In this document: piece by piece, positions 10,358 through 22,603 of the stretch
Position numbering within the stretch: position 1 is the stretch's first letter
How the letters are laid out: each line of letters opens with the position of its first letter
Assembly (NCBI GenBank): GCA_023853785.1
Contig: JAJIRX010000522.1
Span: 1 to 64,000 of the forward strand
DNA length: 64,000 nt
Source of the DNA: Psilocybe azurescens
Lineage: Eukaryota; Basidiomycota; Agaricomycetes; Agaricales; Agrocybaceae
Reading direction: 5' to 3'
Notes under the pieces: model-generated
Database searches by the model: none
What the model was told of the DNA's origin: nothing
Seen by the model: only the letters and a program-made list of their open reading frames with translations
Program-made: the position numbers and the translations under genes

Positions 10358-11182
10358 CTCGATCTTCTCTGATTTTACTCTCGCCTTACTTCCGCATCAT
10401 CATTCCCAAACCATTCCCTTCCGTCCTTGCATTTGAAGGCCAGGTATCGAAGTACTGTCGCATAGAAACACGGTATGACTTAAATAATGACTAAAATTTC
10501 TGTAATCCCTCAGATACCTGTTGAGGAGAAGTCAGGCCCGGTTTCTGAGTCAGGTATCTGCTCAATTGAATCATGACATGCCGCTGGATTCTGGATCCTC
10601 GAGGCAACCCGGGCCAGTGACAGGTTACTTGATCATATTTCATCTGTATCTCAAACGGCTATTACAGAAGTGGAGGAGAAATTAGGCTATGTTTCCTCAT
10701 GTAATGTATTTGCCTGGCGCAGACTTTGGAACCTTCTGGAACCTCAAGATAGATTTCAGACCCAGAACCGGCCTTTGTTGTTGCCAAAAGTTGTTTGCCA
10801 CGGCGCCTTTTCTAGAGCTTTCTCACAGTTGCTTCGTGAGCTCCGCCACGGTCCACCTTTCGCCTGCATTCTTTCAGCTTTGCATTATTTTTGGGGCGAG
10901 TGTCTGGACCTTTCGACGGGTAAGACGACTGATCTTGACTCAACATGACTGTACCGAATTACAAACCCGGTGATTCTAGCATTTTCGAGACTATGTTCTG
11001 TGCTTCCCCATCAAAAGTGAACACCATAACACCACCAGCCCCTCCCGCGCCCAAAGTCAATGACTGTTGAAATGACAGGTAGACTGATGTCATGGCGGTC
11101 ACTTTTTATAGGGATTAAGGTATATAAATGAGGACACTGCTCGCCTACTCAGCAACATAACACATCTCCCAAAGTCCACAGA
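10358..11182. other. Intergenic region with the promoter of the second sHSP gene
   Basis: No convincing gene. A TATATAAAT box at about 11110-11118 lies some 65 bp before the sHSP start. A TTCTAGAG half-match to a heat-shock element occurs at about 10813, rather far away. Confidence 0.5.
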
Positions 11183-11765
11183 ATGTCTAGCGTTTTCTAC
11201 TACGAACCCTTCTATGACTTCGACCGCCTCTTTGAGGAGGCTTTCACTGCTCGTCAAGGCGGCTCCAAAACCAAGTTCAACAGCGCAATGCTGCTGGAGA
11301 AGGCGCTGTGAGGTCATTCAGACCAAGGTGGGTACTTTGTATTGTCCGCAACATTCAATTCTAGATTCTAATATACGTTGCTACAGAATGGATCTGCATG
11401 AAGATGACGAAAAGAACCTTGTAACAGCCACGTTCGAGCTTCCCGGACTCGTCAAGGACGACGTGAACATCGATGTTCACAACAATCGACTCACGGTCTC
11501 GGCTGAATCCAAGCAAAACAAGGAATTCCAGGAGAACGGGTATGCCGTACGTGAGAGGCAGTTTGGAAAATTCTCTCGTACTTTGCAACTCCCCTACGGG
11601 TGTCAAGGTTAGTATTCCCAAACTCGCTACATTTATATGCGTGAGCTCATCAAACTTATTTTTCAGAGCGAAGAGATCAAAGCCAACATGGAAAATGGCA
11701 TCCTCACAGTCACTTTCCCCAAATCGACACCGGAGCTCGCTCCTAAGAAAATAACCATTGCTTAA
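11183..11765 (+). CDS. Small heat-shock protein (Hsp20/alpha-crystallin), copy 2
   Basis: Paralogue of the sHSP at 2.2 kb: same start (MSSVFYYEPFYDFDRLFEEA), same three-exon layout (11183-11327, 11387-11607, 11667-11765) and the same alpha-crystallin core (VNIDVHNNRLTVSAESK, FGKFSRTLQLP) and C-terminal NGILTVTFPK. The end is intact: KKITIA-stop at 11763-11765. Two single-base faults: CC at 11271-11272 should be CCC for the exon-1 frame to continue as QVQQRNAAGEGAVRSF, and CCCC at 11591-11594 should be CCC. Exon sequence agrees with copy 1 far better than the introns, which points to selection on the protein and argues that these faults are in the assembly. Stress-induced holdase by family. 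Confidence 0.85.
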
Positions 11766-12444
11766 ACATCCCAAAAATATCGGCATTCGTACTCTTTTTC
11801 CCATTCCCATTATCAATGTATTGTTGGAGCCTTGAATTGTTGCAGATGTAAAAGTAATAATAAACACCACAGCTTCTGTATTAGTTATGACGTTCTATCC
11901 AAATCGCAAACCAATCATGAAAAACATAACATAATCTGTAGAACCGGTTAAATTGTGATAAAGATATAGGTGTGCGCCATATTACCCCGAAGATCAATCA
12001 ATCTGATTTGGAATAGGCTGAACCTTGGGCGCTTAAATGACGTCTAGACATCTGTCCTGTCGTGTTATCGACCACCCCAATATCTCTTGCACATCTGCTG
12101 TATCTTCTGTCATTCATTGAAGACCTGTACCACCAGAAGTCAATTCTTGTAGTCCAAAGTTATGCGTATTACATATGCTGTGATCCTCCAATCCATCAAT
12201 TTCATACATTCTTGTCGTTTCTATCCACCAACGCTGTCTCATCATGAGTTGCCTACACTCACACAAATTTCGAGTGATGGATGGGCATATCTATAATTTG
12301 GCAAGCCATGTAGCATGTGTACTCCGAATTCCCTCACACAGCTTTGAAGTCCGTGAACTCCTAGAGCTTGTTCATGCTCAGAGACATATCGATGGAAAAT
12401 GATCTAGGTTGAACCCACGCAGGCTGACAATTAATACCTGTTAG
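11766..12444. other. Intergenic region
   Basis: The 3' flank of the sHSP gene and AT-rich spacer. Short frames here have no recognisable composition and I see nothing else. Confidence 0.5.
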
Positions 12445-13292
12445 TTAGGGTTGATTTGAAGGATAAGAAAGGCGTTGAATCATTGATTCTTGTATGACAT
12501 TGGCAGGAACTCCTAACATGCCTACGAGGTGTATGGCATTTGAGCAACACTCCCTGAACAGTGCCACGGATAGATCATCATTGAATGACAGCCATTTTGC
12601 AGGAATCATCGTAATGCCACAGTAGAATCGACAGTAAACTCGTTCATACACGTCATCTTCTTGAAGTGAGTTGATGGCAATCATGGTGGAAGTATACATA
12701 GTCTGGTATTAATCGCTAAACGTCAGAGGTAAATATTCTTTGAGCAAGAAGGCATCCAAAGTAACGGGAGCTGACACGGTGGTCAGATGGAGTGCAAAGC
12801 AGTGATAAATGTATTCACGTCGAGTAATGCCTCCATGTGGTCTCCTGATTCAATGAGCGCCGAAAGTTTGTGTGCGCGACGCGTTTCTTTTAAGGGGTAT
12901 TTCCTGGAGCATCCAGTCAATTCAAATCTCTCGTCTGTCGCCGTGATTACACAAACTTTATCGACAACACCCAAAGGGTTGAGGGGTATGCCTCCTTTTT
13001 TGGTTGGATATTTCCACTCGACCTGTTATTGCAATGCTCTTTGGGAAGAAATGGTCCACATCTGACTTTTTACTGACTGTCAGGGGAGTTGAAACTGGAA
13101 CTGGAATCAACCCCATTGACAGTAAACTTTGTCCCTAGCTTTTTCAATCCTACCTTGGCTTTCCACTCTGGAGGTATCCGAGGAGCCTCTCAAACTTATC
13201 TCATACACTCCCACCACATTATATTGGCCCTTTACTTGCTCACACATCGTTGTCCTTGATCTCATGTCTGTCTCAGCATACGTCCATGACAT
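12445..13292 (-). CDS. Hypothetical spliced gene of unknown function
   Basis: Three minus-strand blocks look coding. About 13200-13085: EAPRIPPEWKAKVGLKKLGT and KFTVNGVDSSSSFNSPDS. About 13038-12785: VEWKYPTKKGGIPLNPLGVV followed by DKVCVITATDERFELTGCSR and HMEALLDVNTFITALHS. About 12710-12445: INSLQEDDVYERVYCRFYCG, then IPAKWLSFNDDLSVALFREC and a C-terminus MIQRLSYPSNQP. Plausible GT..AG introns (about 75 nt before the last block) join them, but the phase of the first junction does not match exactly, so an exon end or an indel is unresolved. I do not recognise the family; there is no signal peptide or membrane span. Confidence 0.45.
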
Positions 13293-13861
13293 GGATTACC
13301 TGGCGGAATTCACCCGGTTAGTAGTAAAGTAGACGATTCCAGAGGTTGGGATATTGCAGTACACATGTGGGAGTGGAACATCTGTGTATCTGTGTTTTAG
13401 GCGATTTCGAATGTTGCGAAAGCGCGTTCAAATCGGAGTAGATGATAAATATCTATACGATTCAGTTACTGAAGCATCCTTTGAACACTCTAGCTAATTT
13501 TTTAGGACGATGGTACTCAGTCAGAGTAAAGAACCGACTATATTGGACCCTATGCTACCTATAGGACGAAGTTATTAGTGTAGAACTGAATCCATCAGTA
13601 AATTAATGAAAGGGAAAGTGTATGTTAAGAGAAGTTCACCTCAGTCAGAGTAAAGAAGCGACCGATATGTATCGGGTGAATAGGGATTGGATTTTATGCC
13701 GCGAAACTGAGCAACTAGAAATAAAGATAAACAAAAGAAGGAAAATTTAGTCAATCATTAAGCGCCTGCAATGCGCATGTGTTAGTGCCAAGCATCGCTG
13801 TCCTTTTAGTGAAGCGCCTATGTATTAGGCTTCATACGTTCCATCCAACAAATATCTAGGA
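13293..13861. other. Intergenic region
   Basis: The phrase CTCAGTCAGAGTAAAGAA followed by CGAC is repeated at about 13515 and 13640, a dispersed 18-bp direct repeat. Nothing else is evident. Confidence 0.45.
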
Positions 13862-14074
13862 TTGGATAGCACAGGAAAGAGTGATATGGCTATTGACATG
13901 GACACAGGGTTGAGTGACGCCATCTTGAGCCTCGAACAGCCAGGGTTCTGCAGCCTGGCCTACTTTCATAAAACAATTCTTATTCCACAAATCGATCGAT
14001 GGACTACAATATCAGATCCAAGGAAATCAGCTGACGCTGACAGCGGCGATTCAAAAAGGAATTCTCGTTTCCTG

Positions 14075-14476
14075 TTAGATCCCCACCGACTCTATTTTCT
14101 TGCCTATCGATGCACGGGATGCACACAAAGTTTTGTAAAGATTATAGGAAACTGTACGAGCAACCCTATAATTGATCGTGACAATCATAAAGGAACCAGC
14201 GAACATAGCGGACCAGATAGAGAAATGATGCTCGATGGAGCCAGTTCCATGAAAACTGTCTGTGATAACGGCTGAAGAGGAACCCCGCGGCCATGTAGAC
14301 AAATCAAAACACTTGAGTGCTAGCAAGGTTGCACAGAGCAAATATATGCGGGAGGGTATAATTGCGCCACTGGGAGGTGAAATAGAGAGTAAATAAAATA
14401 TATGCGCAATGAAAGGAGGAGCAAGCGACGAAAGTTCTTTGGGCGTCGGAAACATGTTTGGGTTGATTTGGGGCAA
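14075..14476 (-). CDS. Possible small hydrophobic protein, low confidence
   Basis: A 133-codon minus-strand frame with hydrophobic stretches (APPFIAHIFYLLSISPPSGA, IYLLCATLLALKCF, SIWSAMFAGSFMIVTINY). The opposite strand is open too (a 137-codon frame at 13862-14275), so strand choice is uncertain. No family recognised and no clear promoter. It could be chance. Confidence 0.22.
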   Translation of the reverse strand: MPQINPNMFPTPKELSSLAPPFIAHIFYLLSISPPSGAIIPSRIYLLCATLLALKCFDLSTWPRGSSSAVITDSFHGTGSIEHHFSIWSAMFAGSFMIVTINYRVARTVSYNLYKTLCASRASIGKKIESVGI

Positions 14477-14934
14477 CTGTGGGGAGTGAAAGAGGTTTGT
14501 TGGGCTGCGTATCCTAAACGTATATGGATAGCTGAGGAAATGTGGACGACTAGAAAACCAAATATATGCGCAACCGGCAGACTCCCAACCATTCCTGTGC
14601 CCGACTCCTTAGATTCATGACGACATAAAAACACTCACGAGTCTATATGAGCAAAGTACAGCTTTCCTTTCGGCAAAGATATACTTCACAGTATGTGCAT
14701 GAATGAAGGATCAAGTCTTCTATTGCGTTTATGCCCAATGATCGAATTTCAGAAAAAGATGATATTAGTATAGATAGAGGGAGGTAGGGGAAGGTGGCGC
14801 TCATGATCAAGCAGCCATGAGATCCGCCTTCCTCTTCTGGCTGACTTTAATAAGATATGTAATGGTTTCCCTGGCACTATAGCAGAAACAATTAGCGTAC
14901 GCATTCGCAAAGTCACCGTACGAGGGGTAACATT

Positions 14935-15524
14935 CTATACGCACGTTGCAAGACCCTCCTTTCCTAAGCTCTTGCCAGCGTATTCTCTTGCCATTCGTGC
15001 CTTTTGAAGAGATGAATTCAAATTCTCGGGGTATCGCACAATCATAGGTTTTCTGGCTTCTTCCTCAGCAGGAGTAAGAATTTCGAAGCGTGGCTCTGGG
15101 CGTCCTTTGCTCTCTAAGTACTTCGCACGAACTTTCATGCGCAATTTCATGCCCATATGTCCCAAAATCGCGGCTGGGGTTGTGTTGAGGTATTTATCCA
15201 AGCCACCTTTCTACAAAAGACACCAAAGGCGCAAATGAGCTGCTCTGCAGGAGCTTTCCTCCACAAAGCATGTAGTTTGAGAAAGAGGCGCACCGTCTTT
15301 ATTGTCTTCAGTGCTCTAGTTGTCAATTTCATGCGAACATTCTCTCCCAGTATCTCCGAATGTATGCGCTTTTGCTGAACGTTAGGCAACCACGAGCGAC
15401 GTGTTTTATGCTTCGAGAAGGGCACATTGTTGCCATATTGTTTCATCTTTCCTTGAAAGAGACCATGTTGAGAGCGTTTGAAGGGCTGAGAGACCACGTC
15501 CCACAACGCTTTGCTGGGGAACAT
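14935..15524 (-). CDS. Mitochondrial large-subunit ribosomal protein bL28m
   Basis: Structural protein of the mitochondrial 54S subunit (bacterial L28 family; MRPL24 in yeast). Two exons, 15524-15294 and 15210-14935, joined by an 83-nt GT..AG intron in phase 0, give 168 residues with no frame fault. The L28 core is plain: HGLFQGKMKQYGNNVPFSKH, KTRRSWLPNVQQKRIHSEIL and VRMKLTTRALKTI, then after the intron KGGLDKYLNTTPAAILGHMG. The C-terminal extension (KYLESKGRPEPRFEILTPAE and on) is typical of fungal mitochondrial forms. The N-terminal MFPSKALWDVVSQPFKRSQ is basic and amphipathic, consistent with import. Constitutive housekeeping gene by inference. Confidence 0.9.
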
Positions 15525-17384
15525 ACTGGCTTGATTGTCGAGTTCAACAGGTTACAGCAACGTCGGCCAAATGTGCTTTTTCATTTGGTATTATTTGTAA
15601 TACAAGGCATTGGCAATTGATCTGCCGAAATTGGAGAACGGAATTACCGCATATATTAAAGACTGATCGCGTCATAAACGCGCTGATTACAAGCTGATTA
15701 GATTAGATCTTGGGCGTTCCCGCATTTCTTGGTCCCCTTCGCATTTCCTTTGGAAACCTGTTTCTATTTCTAGTTGGTTTCAAGTATGGATAAGATAAAT
15801 TGCGACTTAGTTAAGCCTGCTATGAGAAACCTGTCTACTGTTTGGTCAATTATTTCTTAACATCTTATCTTAATCTTATCAACCTCTCAGCTCTATATTT
15901 AAGCGAGTAAAGACAAAAGGGGTGGATGATCAAAAATCTAAGCGATTATTCGACGATCGCTAGCATATAAAATTGTATCAAAATGAGGGCTCCCAGTGAG
16001 CAGTGTAGCTTCAAATCTGGGTCATTGGGATTCCTCTTCTTTTTTATTTTTGTTTGATTTTATATTTTCCCCACAAACACCTGGGATCTAGCCGAAATTT
16101 CTGATCCGAGTTCTGCCACAGCTCTTACTGCTTACTCCTATCCTTCTATTTTTCTACCATTGCGGGGACAGCGAAGAATCTTCAATGTTCAATCGATCAT
16201 GACCAGCGTATGGTTGAACTGCGACCTTTAAGATCTATTCTATTATCTCTAGGCTCACAACGTTATCAGTTTCTGCATCCGTCTATTTCTTTCTAAACTC
16301 TAAATGCGGAACAAAGACCAAGAAGTAAGCTATGAAACTGCTTCTGCGCGACGTGAGATCTATATGGCCTATTATAAACGGCATCTCAATGCCGTGTACC
16401 TTCTGTTGAAAAAGAGGAAGTTCCCCCTTGTTATTGAGAATAACGACTTTGTTGTAAGTCGACATTTGATCTAGACCACGGACCCGCCTTCAAATTTGAA
16501 TGCTGAGCGTTGAAGTCCCACGCGACAGAAAACTACGCAGCTTTTAGTCTTCAAGAATACTTACTCAAGTCCAGTGGTCATGCTCCAAAATGTTGTCAAC
16601 TTACGGATAAACTTGTGAAGGTTTGTAAGAAGGCATTGTTCTCCTCTCAGGCTTTCAATCTGTGTGGCTATTCTCCAACTTGAAACTCGTCTCTATGGAA
16701 TCTCCTGGTGTCTATTTACAAGGAAGATTATTCCCGGTCGCCTGAAACGAGAGTGACTCTTTCCCCAGACTGAGCTTGGGGGTTAGGTATTACAAGGCAC
16801 CACTACACCGTGATGATTTGACGTTGAGTTCATTTTCTCAAGCTCAAGCCATTAATTTACTCTTTCTAAGAAGATCTATGTTTTGGCCAGGAACAAATCA
16901 GGGAAGCTTACTTACACTAATCCAAAAGGTTGGGCCGAAGCGACTCATATTGGCCTTCCGCTACAAAGTGAAGTTATCGCATAGGACAGAACACCCCCAT
17001 CGGAGCATCGGAGACTGTGAGATATATCTCTACTACTCAACAGCCAAGCGCAGGTTACAAAAAAGCCACGAATTACGAGAAGCAAGAAAGATAAATCTAG
17101 ATCATAAACCGAATCCGGACGTATCGGAACCTCCGGCTAGATGCCTTTTCCCCGGACATGGCAAGCATTGTGTACGTATCGCCAGGCCTTACGCACTAGT
17201 CGACCCTTAGCTTTCCGTTGGGATGGTTCAAATCCATATAAATCTGTCCGCATCCGGTTCATGTCTTCTTTCCCGACACCCATTTTCTCCCCCCTTGAAG
17301 CGTCCATCGATTGCGGCCTTCTCCTTCGTCTGCGCTTTTGATAGATTCAGGGTGCTCAACGTTCATTTGTGCTAACTTATTACG
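15525..17384. other. 1.9-kb intergenic region
   Basis: I see no gene I can support. A 144-codon plus-strand frame at 16776-17210 has an unbiased composition and no recognisable motif. TTCAAAT T-loop-like words near 16015 and 17228 do not extend into tRNA folds. The last 100 bp should contain the HMG-box gene promoter. Confidence 0.5.
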
Positions 17385-18838
17385 ATGCCGCCGGAACGAA
17401 GAAGGTCTTCCAGACAGCAAGACCGAATTATGAGTGAGTAATTCTCTCAAGAGCTCATGCGTGTCTCAGTGGGTTGAAATCGTTCCAAAGGCGAGGACGC
17501 GACGCGTCTGACTGCAGTGAAAGAGGACGGGGCGGAGGTCTCACACACACCAGGATCACCGAAAGTCGAGAGCCCCCTTCCAAACTCTGTTGCGTTTAGA
17601 TTTGAGCAAGATCTGCCCGACCCTCGACGACCCTCCCACAGCAGAAAGAAGCCCGTCAATCACATTCCTCGTCCGCCTAATGCTTTTATTCTCTTTCGTT
17701 CCATGTTCATCAAAAGCCGGCACGTTTCTACTGAAGTTGAGACGAACCACAGCACGCTGTCGAAGATCATTGGTATGACCTGGCAGAACCTTCCAGAGGA
17801 GGAGCGCCAGAAGTGGCATATCAAGGCCAAGCACGCCCAAGATGAGCACAGGCGCCAGTTCCCCCAGTACGCCTTCAGGCCTGTCCACAACAAGGCCAAG
17901 ACTGCTGAGCGCAAGAAGATTCGCGAAGTCGGACCCAAGGATCACAAACGTTGCGAGAAAATAGCTGAGCTATTGGTCAGTGGAACGAAAGGTCAGGAGC
18001 TAGAGGCGGCAATTCACGAGTTCGACAAAACCCATGTTCCCGAAATCGTCACGCGCTTTGACACGCCGATAACCGCAAACAGTTTCTCGCCGACATCATG
18101 TTCGACTACAGAGCGGGAATCTACCCTGATATTCCATCCAAGCGGACTTCGTCCAACCCTCGCAATCATATTAGTTGCACTCCCCCTCGACCCAGCATTA
18201 CGATACCACCTTCCCTAAACGGGACACCTACGAGGCATCACCTGCCATTTCACTCTACAGAGATTCATTCTTTCCTAACCCCCAACCTTCGTTTGTGAGC
18301 CTCGTCTTTTTCATACATGTACATCTGATGCTAATCAATTTAACATTAGGAATATGATACATTCGCTTTTTCTATCACTCATCCCACTCCTATCTGCAAT
18401 GGTAACGATTATACGCAGGACGTTAGGCCCATTGACCATTCTTTCGAACAAACCACGAGTCAAAACCCATCTATGCTATGCACTCATCCCGAATACAGAG
18501 GCGGAGAAGAATGGACACGACAAAGTTCCCCTCTTTCGAATTCGACTAGTAGCATGCCATCGACTCCTTCTCATTTGAGTATCCCATTTCCGGAGCCTTA
18601 CAGCACCTTCACCCCAGAAGCGGCGTCCGATTATGCTTCTCTGGACGCGCCCTATACCGACTATTCAAATTACTCCTATGCGGCGATGTCCGACTCGACA
18701 TATGAAATCAAAGGCCCCGGGAATTCATCTTCTGGATTCCATTCATTTCCGTCAGAAGCAGTCCAGCAGGCGCCTATGCTTCGGGATGATATGGATTTTT
18801 CTACGTTGATGCAATCGCTCACCTCATATTCGCTCTAA
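17385..18838 (+). CDS. HMG-box transcription factor (MATA_HMG type)
   Basis: Sequence-specific nuclear DNA-binding protein. Exon 1 (17385-17433) ends ...QQDRIM; exon 2 starts 17491 in phase. The HMG box spans about residues 72-142: NHIPRPPNAFILFRSMFIKS, then STLSKIIGMTWQNLPEEERQ, KWHIKAKHAQDEHRRQFPQY. This is the single-box class related to mating-type and fruiting regulators of basidiomycetes. The linker after the box is basic, and the C-terminal half is Ser/Thr/Tyr-rich with an acidic-aromatic end (DDMDFSTLMQSLTSYSL), a likely activation region. A second intron runs about 18297-18350. One fault: CC at 18066-18067 should be CCC to pass from RFDTP into DNRKQFLADIMFDYRAG; another shift lies near 18170. 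Its exact target pathway is not shown. Confidence 0.88.
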
Positions 18839-19352
18839 GCTTCTTCTATATTTGCATCTGCACTAGGACCAGAAGCGCCATAACTTATGGTCTATCTATT
18901 TCGTCTAAGGTGTGACGTTATCTGTTCCATTTTTCTTAGTTAGTTTAGTTCTACATATTCAGCGGCAGCTCAGATTGAACATTAGTCCGCTTTGTTAAAT
19001 TCATATCACAGATGAGTGGCCCGTAGATTGTATCGAGGGCTATACATGATACCCATCATATAACTGTTTTATACCAATAATGTATCATGTATTATACTTA
19101 CTCCTTTACAGTTAGTCAACCTTTTCACATGTACTAGCACCTGGGTCGTTTTCATAAATTTACAAACATGTTGATATTAAACCAATACTAGGGTATTAAT
19201 GGAGAAGCCTTATTATGGATGCTAACAAAACTTTTGGACATTCGGACCCGACGGTCATGCAAGGCTTCATACCCCGTTTTCAAACAAGGACAAAAAGTTA
19301 AGAGCAGCACTCTTGTGATAAATTATATGATAATCATCGTCATGACAAATAA
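18839..19352. other. Intergenic region between convergent genes
   Basis: 3' flanks of the HMG-box gene and the permease. AT-rich, nothing else seen. Confidence 0.5.
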
Positions 19353-21581
19353 CTACACAGTGCTAGTCTTAGGTTCCGAGGGAGGAGCATTCGACAGCGC
19401 ACCAAAACTGGGGTTCGTGTGAAGTGGTCCGTTAAAATGCCGCCGACCCCAGAGAGCCCAGGTAAAACCAACAATTAGTATAATTCCCCAATTGATACTA
19501 CGGAGTAATTCATATTAAGCTGGGTGACTGGGGTGGCCGTCGGAAGGATGAAGAGGACGCATATGAAGAATATGAACTATGGTTGGTTGGGACGAAAGGC
19601 ACAGATTGTAAGCACACGTTCGACGACGAAAGCAATTCATGCATACCAATAAGCTGGCTAGGTTGATCCACCACGACCATTGTCCAAGATGAAAGGGGCC
19701 ACGTTCCTCCATTCTTTAAGACGAAATCAATTGATCAGATCTCACCAAACCCATTTATGATGACAGACATGAAACATACGCTGATGGCCAAAAGACCCTG
19801 ATGATGATGGGCTGCAAATATCCAAGCATAACAGATATGGCGGCAGAGGACAAAATGGCGTTAAACTTGTAAAATATTGAGAAGTCAAGCTCGGATACGG
19901 TGAAAATCGGCGCTTACAGCAATGACAGAGCCGATGTAAGCGCAAGATATCAAACATCCTACAGCAACAGACAGCCATATCCCGACAAATGGCGCTTGGA
20001 ATCTATTCAAGGACATGAAGTGGCGCTTCATCGGAAACGCCTCATCGCGCGCCAGCGCGTAGAAAAGTCTGGAACTGGCTGTGAATGCTGTGGCGGCGGC
20101 CATGAACTGGGCTAATGTGATAATGGTCAGGCACATGAGTGTCAGCCGCCGACCGACGGCGTCAAAATACAGTTGGGCGATCGGAATGGCGTAAGATGTC
20201 GACTGAACGCTTGCAATACTCTGCACGGAGAAGAGTAAGGCCAGCATGTAAGCCAATCCAACCACCCATGAACCGATGATACTGCCGACCACAGCAACTG
20301 GGGCCAGAAATTCTGCTCGACGTGCTTCTTCAGCTACTTGGGCTGCGGTCTCACAGCCCTCCAAAGTATACACCGCCTAAGCTACCTATAGAGTCAATTG
20401 TTCCGGAACATTGCTTGAAGTTACATTACCTGTAGGAACCCGAGGAGAACAACAAATCCTTTTGATTGCCACCCTGTGAAGCTGCAATGCATCAACGTCA
20501 GCCCATGACAGTTGCATTCGGGCGAAGAATATGTCCTACTTTTCGTAATCGGTAAACACGAAGGCACCCGAGTTCTGAAAGGAACTGACTCGACCTCGTC
20601 GCTAAGCAAGAACAAAGATAAAAGTACCTTTTCAGGTGCCTTGACAAGAAGCGTTATAACTAGGATCAGGGTTCCCCAACTGTCCACCACATATTGAAGG
20701 AGCTCATTCGTCCTATAGCCTTTGTACCGACGGTATTTAGAACCCCGGATGCAATGTTAACGCCCCAAGCAATAGCAGCAATTTCGACTCTTTTGAGTGT
20801 GGTTTGTTGCCCTATCTCCACAAGTGAAGCAATGTACAAGGCTACACTGAGGAGCAGTCAGAACGTACACAGATGCAGTAGATGTACTATACTCACCTCA
20901 AATTCCCAGAAGTCCCAGTCAGAACCATGGCAATGGTATAGATCCATCCAGTACAAACTGCCACGGGGTTCAGATATAACTAAGATTAGACTGCCGAATC
21001 GAATTGGAAAGGAAGATAGTCTTACATCCAAGGGCAGGAGCATCTGGTTTCATTTTACAAACCCAAAAATATAAACCTCCCATGGCTGGACTGTTATGAG
21101 TTATTACTTGACAGCGTATCACAATGACTGGAGTAAAAGATCACATACTATGCACTGCAAATCTCTGCCAAGCTCAATGCTATGAATAGCATGAACAAGG
21201 AACATATCTCGAGGGTGTAATTCAGCTTAATGAATGTCATGATAGCAGCATAGATTATCACACACATTCCAACCCCAAAAAAGCCCTGTAGAGTCTAATT
21301 AGCATGGGTGAGAACGAAAGTGTAAACAGAGTCGCACCTAGAGGTCCACCGGAGAACAAGCCAGTCTGGAAGGCACTGCTCATTCCTGTCAATATTCCAA
21401 TGGCACAGAACGACATTCCTAGAACACCAAAGAAAGACATCTCTCTCCTGAACTCGACTTGGTACCCCAGCTCGCGAAGGCGCTTATTAGATTCATCGTT
21501 GTCCTCTGCGTAGAGCCGATTGTTCTGCTGTGTCACTTCTGCAGTCTTGAATGTATCAGGTATTGATGATGACTCTTTCAT
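19353..21581 (-). CDS. Amino-acid/GABA permease (APC superfamily)
   Basis: Twelve-pass transporter importing amino acids or GABA/choline-type amines, related to yeast Uga4/Hnm1 and Bat1. Exon 1 starts MKESSSIPDTFKTAEVTQQN with the cytoplasmic ELGYQVEFRREMSFFGVLGM and TM1 GILTGMSSAFQTGLFSGGP. Downstream minus-strand exons give YPAMGGLYFWVCKMKPDAPA, a central block MYTLEGCETAAQVAEEARRA (conserved Glu-rich loop) to FTASSRLFYALARDEAFPM, FNAILSSAAISVMLGYLQPI, and the last spans FIFFICVLFILPTATPVTQL NMNYS. Many short introns. Near the end CCCC at 19486-19489 (plus letters) seems one short; adding one restores GIILIVGFTWALWG and the stop at 19353. Substrate is not deducible beyond the family. Confidence 0.87.
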
Positions 21582-22341
21582 CCTGATAGTGGGCTCAAGT
21601 GTGCCGCCTTCAACGTAGGGAATTTGAAAAGATGGTACCAGTGCATCACATGCACCATTTCACGAGATCACTGTGACTCGTGGGCTGTTCTAATTTTAGG
21701 CGTGAGTAAATTAAACGTTCTATTTTTATCTTTGTCTAAAGCTTTGATTTTACTTTGCCTGTGGTGTTCCATCCATGTACCCACCTGATATTATCTCAGG
21801 AAACTACTTCTAATATCCGACTGGAATGTAGCAACATCAATACTATCATGGATATGACATTTTAGATTTCGATGGCATCTGTGCAACATGTGTAATGTGC
21901 TTCCGAATATACATAGATTCATACTCACCAAATGGACTCGCGTTGGCTTTGTAGCCTCAGAGGAACTTCTGATTTGAGCAACAGACTATGCTCACCGTAA
22001 TATAATGAGTTATAATGCCACAAATCATTCTAGAATGGCGAGCATCAAGGTTCAGTTAACAATTACCAATATCAAGGCAGTGACTGTGGTGTCTGATATC
22101 TGAGGGCGAACAAGGATGATATTCTTGCATCAGTCTCCGGTGAAAGGATGTTATGCAAGCGCCCATGTTGGTCAGATGATGTCACCTCTAAAATCGGCGT
22201 TACATCGTACGATCATTATTGACTTCAAGACTCAGGACTGCGGATGCTGATGGGCCTGCAATTGAATAGCGAGTTATTTCCCTTTGAAAAGTTCTGCAGC
22301 CTCTGATAGTAGGCGCATTATATTTAGTGTAGATATAGATA
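21582..22341. other. Permease promoter region and spacer
   Basis: No coding sequence recognised. It should contain the permease promoter; no regulatory word stands out. Confidence 0.5.
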
Positions 22342-22603
22342 CTAATCACCGGCATAGTGGTTTGTTTTGAAGTTCACGGCTCCCGCCGTCCCAGATATTG
22401 AGTGGGCGGTCCGAGACTTTGGCAGCTCGATAGAAGGTTGGGCGGGCTTCATCACATCATGATTGGCATAATACATGTCCGTGTAGCATTTAATATTTCC
22501 GGCTATTTCCGAAGCCAAATAGAAGTCTGAGGAAGCGATTAGTATACCATTCAGAGATCATCCCAGCACCAATCGTAAGCGTGCAAGAAATTATGAACGT
22601 CAT
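22342..22603 (-). CDS. Possible small spliced protein, 72 residues
   Basis: Exon 1 22603-22570 (MTFIISCTLTI), a 43-nt intron with donor GTGCTG and acceptor CCTCAG preceded by CTAAT branch-like bases, and exon 2 22526-22342: FYLASEIAGNIKCYTDMYYA, NHDVMKPAQPSIELPKSRTA and an end VNFKTNHYAGD. Exon 2 composition is coding-like (no stop over 62 codons). The hydrophobic start could be a signal peptide or the tail of a larger gene whose earlier exons I could not find. A TATAAAT word lies about 200 bp upstream. No family recognised. Confidence 0.35.

Noticed and set aside
11361..11870. 169-codon minus-strand frame
   Set aside because: Antisense shadow of the second sHSP exons.
16000..16040. TTCAAAT word resembling a tRNA T-loop (also near 17228)
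   Set aside because: No acceptor or anticodon stems can be folded around either site.
16776..17210. 144-codon plus-strand frame
   Set aside because: No coding-like composition or motif, no splice-linked neighbours.
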